Shown here in pieces: positions 57,827-64,000 of a stretch of 64,000 nt of DNA. Where the stretch lies: positions 30,194,501 to 30,258,500 of the forward strand of contig NC_070614.1 in NCBI RefSeq assembly GCF_027172205.1. Reading direction: 5' to 3'. This stretch comes from Podarcis raffonei. Taxonomy: Eukaryota; Chordata; Lepidosauria; Squamata; Lacertidae. The position numbers and the translations under genes are program-made. A model generated the notes under the pieces. It saw nothing but the letters and a program-made list of their open reading frames with translations, had not been told where the DNA came from and searched no databases. Numbering within the stretch: position 1 is the stretch's first letter; every line of letters begins with the position of its first letter.

Positions 57827-58599
57827 GGTAATCCTCAACTCAGAATTGAAGAATTAGAACAGATTTCTTCTAGCCTGATATCAGAAATACTAGGGGTATT
57901 CTACATAGTGCCACACCATCACTCTTAATGTAAATCTCTCATTGCCTTGGAGCTAAACAACACACTTTTCTATATATATGTCTTTTGGGTAACTTTTATC
58001 CCCACACTGAAATTCTCATTAAAACCTGTTTAATATGAGAAATTTCACTAGTAAAAGCATGCTAAATAATGTTGCAACAAACACTGGAGCTGCTGGGGGT
58101 GGGAGGCAGATCAGATTTGTCAAGAGGAATGGTTAAACAGCCAAGACTGTGCATCACAATGAATTATCACAGTTAATTTAACACGATTTCCTTTTATTAT
58201 TAAAACATATGTGGCAAATTGGTGGATATGTGAAAATTCATCTTAACCACATGCTAAAACTAGAAAGCCTTCAGATGCCTTTCTTTTTAATTAGAAATGC
58301 TTCAGTTTCATTTTCTTTTTAATTAGGATGATTCTATACCATGTAGCAAACTCCCTCAGTAAAGATGGGAACAAGAGAATGTGACTAGGTCTGGGTGATT
58401 TAAACTTAGACAAGTCAGATATGTCAGAGACTATGAATTCAGAGGTTCTCTGTATCTGGCAGTGTTTACTATAATCCAACAGCAACTACTCTTGTTGCAG
58501 GGGTCTTATGACCACTTATTTCTTGAATTGGGAACACCTTAAAGGTGAGACACAATGGATACAAAACTGAAACTTTATTAACAAGTATTCTATGAAGAA
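57827..58599. other. 3' flank of OR, nothing recognised
   Basis: AT-rich, no gene or clear repeat. Confidence 0.5.
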
Positions 58600-59335
58600 T
58601 AGATCTTAATGGTTTCACTTAGATCCAGGCCTGCCTACAAAGTGGTCAATGGCAGGTAGGTTGGGAGGTGGGGCTGACTCAGGAGGTGGACCAAATGGAG
58701 CATGAAGTCTTCCTTTGAGTCTGCTGTTGGGGCATTTAAAGCAGCCTGCTCTGGCTCTAGTGCTCAGTTCTTCATTGGATCACCCACCCTCCCATTGTGA
58801 AAAGGTTTGTCTTGGGTAATTTGACCTTGCTATGGACTCTGTTGGTTGCCATATTCAGGGCCAGGCAGGAATTTGTCCACCAGGCCGATTGGCTCCTGTC
58901 TGTTGGTTTTGCCTACCAAATAGCAGTGGTCACAAATTAGGTGACTTAGGCATTGGGTAAACCTTAGTCTTGGATGGAGAGGAGGTTGTAGTCTCTGCCT
59001 ACCCCTTCAAGTGAAAAGGTATCCTGCTAAAGGGATCTGAGATGAGTTGCTTCTGTACATGGGGAGTTCATATGCCCAAGGGGTGGAGGGGTGGGGGTTG
59101 GGCCACATCACTCCTCAAGATGACGATCCCCACAGGGGCCCTCCTATTTTATATAAGTCCTAGGACCCTGCACTGTCAGGTTAACCCAGAGCTTCACTTC
59201 TGGTAGACAGCCCAGAAGTTGGGGTTTATGCCCAATACCTATGCCAGACTTCTTACATCTTTAACCAATAAAGTTGTAGCTTTATTTGACCCATAAACTG
59301 TACTATGTCTGGTTCTTCCTAAATAGTTGAGGGGC
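58600..59335 (+). mobile_element. Possible LTR-like repeat, plus sense, diverged
   Basis: Words such as aggaatttgtccaccaggcc, tggttttgcctacc and gacttaggcattggg, and the late AATAAAGTTGTAG at about 59267, occur in the same order as on the minus strand of the LTR-like copies at 23 and 33 kb. A TATATAA-type box lies near 59150. The limits and identity are uncertain. Confidence 0.3.
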
Positions 59336-61053
59336 AGTGGGTGGGTGGAATCTTGACACGACTTTGTTCATTATTTCCCTAGTGGGATAGGGATAAAAAA
59401 TGTCATACAAGTAAAGTCATGGATCATGATGAAGTTCAGCAACATAAACTCAATCTGTGCTTTTTGTACATGCACTTCAAGGTGTATTTTTATCACATTT
59501 TCCAAAAGTTGTCATGCAAAATGATTGAATCCAGAGATAAATGTTATCACTGGTGCTATTTTTCTAGAAAAATAGGTGCTGAAATTCACCATGAACACCT
59601 CCCTTGTTCTCTTAGAATGGCAATGGAATTCATCTGAGAGGTTCCAGAACTGAGTTCCAGTGAGTTCCAGCTGAGAAAAAGACCTGGTTATCATGTTTTA
59701 AAAGCTGCAAATCAAGCAGCTGCTGGAAAAATCAGAGACAATGTATTAGCAGGAAAGAGAAAGTGCAGGAAGAATGCCTCCAAACACCAGCAGAGGAAAT
59801 GGTGTGTGGTGTGTGCGGCCTGCTCCGGGTGTCATCCCTGAGAGGGACTGACATTGCTGCCCTGCCCCCTGAGGGGCTTTCTGCTCACTGTGGGCGGCGC
59901 CCCCCTGGGACTCTCGCCCTGCCCTGTTAAAAAAACCGCGGGCCAGGGTGAAGGCCTCTTGTATACCTGCTGCGAATGAAAAGGCATCTGACCCTCACCT
60001 GAATCTCATAACTCTCCTAACAGGTGATTTGGTCTGCAGCTACAGTGTGGCAATAAAGGATGAGATTGCCCACCAGATACCAGGCTCTCTACTATTCAAA
60101 TTAAGCCCCAGTGTTTACACCAGCGTAATAGAGTTGGCTAGGATGCCAGAAGGGATACAATTAAGAACTTTCTCCATTATCTGCACAGCAAGGGGTGTAC
60201 AGTCAAGAGTGCAAAGGCTGAAGTGACTCATTCCCTGCTGGTTACCTGCTTTCAGCAATAGGGGTCACTGTTTGGTAGTACCCAGTTGGTTAGCTGTCAG
60301 ATTCTAGAGCTCCCTATAGGTGGCTCTTAGGTAATTCACAATATACAGAGTCCATTCATAAAATGTAGTGTTCATTCATAAAGCAGTAACATAAATCTCC
60401 ATTGCTACATATTGGGTGTATATTCCAGTAGTTGAACATACCGGTTTATGGCCATGCTGTAGTGTGGTGCTTATGTGACTGTGAATAAAAGGTGGCTGGG
60501 CTCATTGTCTTGGGGTTTGGGGGGGAGAAGTGACAAAACTGATTTCCAATAAATGCCCCCCCTTTATTTCCATAACAAGTCCTTCATTCTGTACTCTGAA
60601 TAGTGACACCAGGGATCTAGAAGGGACAGGGCTTGTCAGTCCAAGCCCTGCACAGTCTCATCAGGGCTGCCCTTAAGGCAATTGGAGCAATTGAGCCAAA
60701 TTGGGCCCCACGTGCTGCTCCTAAGGGGCCCCACACACCAGGGCAATCTAGATGGATGTTATCTATAAGTTTTTGCAGACTTTGGCCCTACCAAAAAACA
60801 AACACACACACACACACACACACACACAACAAGTTGCACTCCACTGCTTCAAATTGGGCGCCACTGGCTAGCCCCAAGTGTCATAGTTGCTGAGACTAAG
60901 TTGTCCTGCCCTCACATGAAGACTTGGGTTTGCAATTTTGGGAGAGGGGAGACTGCAGCACTGGGAAGAGGGCAGGCTGGCAAGGCCCGCTAGATTGAGA
61001 GGCCCTAGGCTTCAGCCTACTTAACCTATACATAAATCCAGCGCTGCCTCTAA
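59336..61053. other. Intergenic with several degenerate repeats
   Basis: 59560-59690 is a MITE-like relic (ttctagaaaaataggtgctg). 59800-59945 is GC-rich. 60640-61040 reads like an old DNA repeat interrupted by a (CA)n array at about 60800-60828. No gene is seen. Confidence 0.4.
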
Positions 61054-61998
61054 TCATTTCCATTCAGTGAAAAGTGAAAATCTTCCCAGAATCTTCACCA
61101 AGGCAGCTTTGACTTCCTGGTTCCTCAGAGTATAAATAAGTGGGTTCAAAACTGGTGTGACTGCACTGTATATTAGGGTCACCATCATGTCCCTTTGAGA
61201 AGCATTACCCACAGAGGGGAGCATGTAGTTAAACAGGACAGGCACGTAGAGCAAACTAACCACCGTCAGATGGGATCCACAGGTGGAGAAGGCTTTCTGT
61301 TTGTTACTTTTGGATTTTACTTTGAAGAGAAGAAAAGTGATAATGTAGAAGTAGGAGAGGAGTGTTGCTATAAAAGGACCCATTGCAATGCAGCTGGTTA
61401 CAGTATTGAGGAGCATGAGATTGAGGTGTGTGCTGCCGCAGGCCAGTTTCAGCAAAGGTTTGATGTCACAAAAAAAATGCTCAATGTGATTTTGCCCACA
61501 GAAGGGCAGACGGGCAGTTGCCACTGCATGCATCAGGGCATGAAAAAAGCCAGTGGACCACGTGGCTGCTGCCAAGAGTTGGCAGACATGCTTGCGCATG
61601 ATGATGGAGTAACGCAAAAGGTTGCATATTGCAACATATCGGTCAAATGCCATTATTCCCAGAAGAATGACTTCGCTGCTGCCCAAGAAATGGAAAAAGT
61701 GGAGCTGGGCCATGCAGCCACCAAAGGAAATGGTTTGGACTGGCAACAGAAAACCAGCTAGCATCTTTGGAACAGTGACTGTGGAAAAGAAGATGTCAAG
61801 GCAGGAAAGGTTTCCAAGAAAAAAGTACATGGGAGTGTGAAGTTTTGGCTCAGCTATTGTGACAACCACAATAGCTGCATTTCCCACAATGCTGGCCAGA
61901 TACATCAAGAGGAAGATAGCAAATAGTGTGTGCTGAAGCTCCCAAAGATTGGTCAGTCCCATCAAGATGAACTCTCTTACATCTGTTTGGTTCTCCAT
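61054..61998 (-). CDS. Olfactory receptor, class II, family 12D-like, intact
   Basis: A 314-residue OR read on the minus strand, starting at ATG 61998 (MENQTDVREFILMGL). A pyrimidine-rich acceptor with AG at 62001-62002 lies two bases upstream, so the 14 extra residues of the longer frame are intronic. N3 (NQT) is a glycosylation site. Motifs are [86 protein letters not shown] and PVLNPLIYTLRNQEVKAAL. The FFHALMH, FCDIKPLLKLACG and IAMGPF stretches are characteristic of OR12D. Odd point: the usual CNPLRY after DRY reads CNLLRY. Confidence 0.95.
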   Translation of the reverse strand: MENQTDVREFILMGLTNLWELQHTLFAIFLLMYLASIVGNAAIVVVTIAEPKLHTPMYFFLGNLSCLDIFFSTVTVPKMLAGFLLPVQTISFGGCMAQLHFFHFLGSSEVILLGIMAFDRYVAICNLLRYSIIMRKHVCQLLAAATWSTGFFHALMHAVATARLPFCGQNHIEHFFCDIKPLLKLACGSTHLNLMLLNTVTSCIAMGPFIATLLSYFYIITFLLFKVKSKSNKQKAFSTCGSHLTVVSLLYVPVLFNYMLPSVGNASQRDMMVTLIYSAVTPVLNPLIYTLRNQEVKAALVKILGRFSLFTEWK

Positions 61999-62002
61999 TG
62001 CT

Positions 62003-63571
62003 AAAAGACAATAGGGAGCAATAAGAGGAGGTGAGGGCATTGCAAAATGCTCATAAAATCATTTACCCGTATCAGAAAATTTTATAGTCAGTAGGCTCTG
62101 AAACCGCAGTGGGAATAGAAGGTGGACGAAACAGGTTAATAACATGCACACAGATGATGGAAGGTGACTTAGAACTTCCCAGCCTAATTGTAAATGCATC
62201 TCTCATTGAGTTTGGAGACATCAGTTAATACATACGAGCTTCATCTTCATATTATCTCTTATCTCATGGGGGGGGTGACTATTTGAACCTGCACTGTAGC
62301 ATCAGAGTCCATCATGACCAAGAGAATCCATACTTTCAGTCAACAAACTCAAAAACATTCATCCAACATTCATACTTCTTTGTATTTTGCAATGCAGTCT
62401 TCCAATTAAGTAATGTGTACAGAAAAATCACATGCTGAGATGAAGAGTGAATGAATATGCATCTGCTAGTGAGGAAGACATTCACCAATGAATTATATTA
62501 TATAAAATTTGTTTTGCAAACATGAGTATATTTAGAGAAATGCATGCAAACACCCAGTGAATCTTCATGCAGATAGATAGTGAAATTTAAAAAACCAAAT
62601 TTAAGTTTGAAAATAATGAGATACTGAGAAAAACTAAACAGAGATATTTGGCCATCCCTACCACAGATACAGATACTAGGTGAATTTTGTAGCTGGTGCA
62701 CAGTCTTACAATCTAGCTAGAATCTGGATTCCCTGCCTTGAAATACAAATGGGGGTAAGAATCAAAACAATGACAGATATATTTGGAAGCATACAAGTCA
62801 TGAACTTAGGTTAGATTGCCTTTTTTGGGGGGGAAGTGTGCCTATTTGTGTGGCGGAGATAGGAAGGAGGCCTAATTTCGGTCAGTGTTTGGCCACTTGG
62901 GAATAGCTGGTGGACACCATTGTTTGGGGTCAGGATGAAAATTCAGAATGAAGTGGCTTATGGAATCTGCTGTAAGCTTTTGAAGGAAAAATGGGTTATA
63001 AGTATGCAAATGCCCTTCACCACATTTTACCGTTGGTGAAAATAGCATTCAGAATTTCAAAATTATAATGAATGCAAAATGTTCATAAAGAGTTCTAATG
63101 AGACTATGAAACTTAGTCTTTTCTGCAGTTCAGGTGAGATGCTAATTGTATGTTAAAGATGGTAGACTTTGCTGAAATATTTTCATCTTGCTTAGAAACA
63201 CATCTGAAGACCAGCAAAGGGTATTCTGCCTCAAACCACAATAATGCAAGGGGCATTGCCTCCAAACAGTAATGATAACTCAGTTTTAGAATTAAACACT
63301 TAATGCAACAATGGCGGTGTTGTGTCCATGCCCATGTTACCCATGGAAACATACACATAGGCACACAGGAATAGGCACTCATATTTTAATACCAAATTCC
63401 ATAAATAACTAAAGCAAGATTGTTATTGCTTTCTCTTTCCAGTATGCCTCATTGGGGATCTTCTGACATGTTGTCTAGGATCAAAGAATGGAAACAGATA
63501 GCATTGTTTAGGATAAATGTGTGCTAATCAATTATTTGAGTTGTAGGCCACCAATTCTATTCAATTTAGAC
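62003..63571. other. 5' flank of the minus-strand OR12D-like gene
   Basis: It should contain the promoter and non-coding first exon of that gene, but nothing can be pinned by eye. No repeat family is recognised. Confidence 0.45.
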
Positions 63572-63708
63572 CAGCCTTTCTCAACCTTGGGTCCCCAGAT
63601 GTTGCTGAACTACAACACCCATCACCCCTAGCTAGCAAGGCCAGAGCTCAGGGATGTTGGGAGTTGTAGTCCAACAACATATTGGGACCCACAGGTTGAG
63701 AACCGCTG
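63572..63708. mobile_element. hAT MITE with perfect 8-bp TSD
   Basis: 137-bp palindromic element with ends cagcctttctcaacctt and aggttgagaaccgctg, flanked by atttagac at 63564-63571 and 63709-63716. The 8-bp duplication and CAG(C/T)G-type ends are hAT hallmarks. The interior gttgtagtcc/actacaaca words recur as relics at 38245, 46950 and 5085. Confidence 0.88.
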
Positions 63709-64000
63709 ATTTAGACCCACTGAAAATAAAGAACCTAACTATGTAATCTTCAATAATTTCAGAAGATGCTATCTGTGTAGGACTGGCATTGGACACAATA
63801 TTTGTATTTTATCATCATGAACATTTTCATTTTCTATTGTGTTCTTTACCAAGGTTTATTAGCTGTAGCTTTCTGCAAAACAGACTGTAATCTCAAACAT
63901 GTACACTGCAACTTTCGTAAGAAAAAATGGGACAAACATAAATGGCTTCATTAACATCCTGTTATATACTGTGTCCTGTAAAGCTGCAGACAGCTCCTAC

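Overview
The window looks like nuclear DNA from a squamate reptile, most likely a lizard. The main evidence is the repeat set: 5'-truncated BovB (RTE) LINEs, tRNA-headed SINEs of the Sauria type, an L2/CR1-group LINE with tandem 5' monomers, a squamate-type L1 tail, and Penelope-like repeats. The genes are class II olfactory receptors (ORs), each with an intronless coding exon. No other protein family is visible.

Layout: (1) 1-2205 holds a Penelope-like repeat, a 62-bp BovB stub and a hAT-like MITE. (2) 2206-12767 is a family-9/5/8-type OR pair carried on a tandem segmental duplication. It contains intact OR 2206-3138, intact OR 5438-6379, a 5'-truncated and frameshifted OR pseudogene 7881-8470, and intact OR 10688-11629. 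(3) 13784-17540 is a near full-length but broken L2-group LINE. (4) 20853-21782 and 28704-29648 are two OR6-like paralogs that share a gene-conversion tract. (5) 34693-35664 is a further OR6/11-like gene. (6) 38490-39437 (minus) is an OR11-like gene whose exon has no start codon. (7) 40517-48315 is repeat-dense (BovB, L1, L2, Sauria SINE, TA-flanked MITEs). (8) 49003-49941 is an OR6-like gene. (9) 56897-57826 is an OR5V/OR2/OR13-like gene. (10) 61054-61998 (minus) is an OR12D-like gene.

The nine OR coding exons that appear complete (the OR11-like one lacks only its start codon) show the seven-helix frame with the family motifs: LHTPMY or LHKPMY, MAYDRY, SY, KAFSTC and PxxNPxIY. Plausible splice acceptors lie a few bases to about 35 bases upstream of each start, as expected for OR genes with 5'UTR introns. 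In life each receptor would be expressed singly in olfactory neurons and signal through Golf and adenylate cyclase. They form a gene family, not a pathway or operon.

The most notable observations are about genome dynamics. A duplication breakpoint lies exactly inside an OR codon. A 272-bp segment of unique flank plus BovB has been copied, inverted and without mismatch, from about 26 kb into a second BovB at about 40.7 kb. A 65-bp perfect inverted templated insertion sits inside a MITE at 56.1 kb. There is a 240-bp conversion tract between two OR6-like genes, and the Penelope-like repeats carry a hammerhead-ribozyme-like core. Family names were assigned from memory of sequence motifs, not from a database search.
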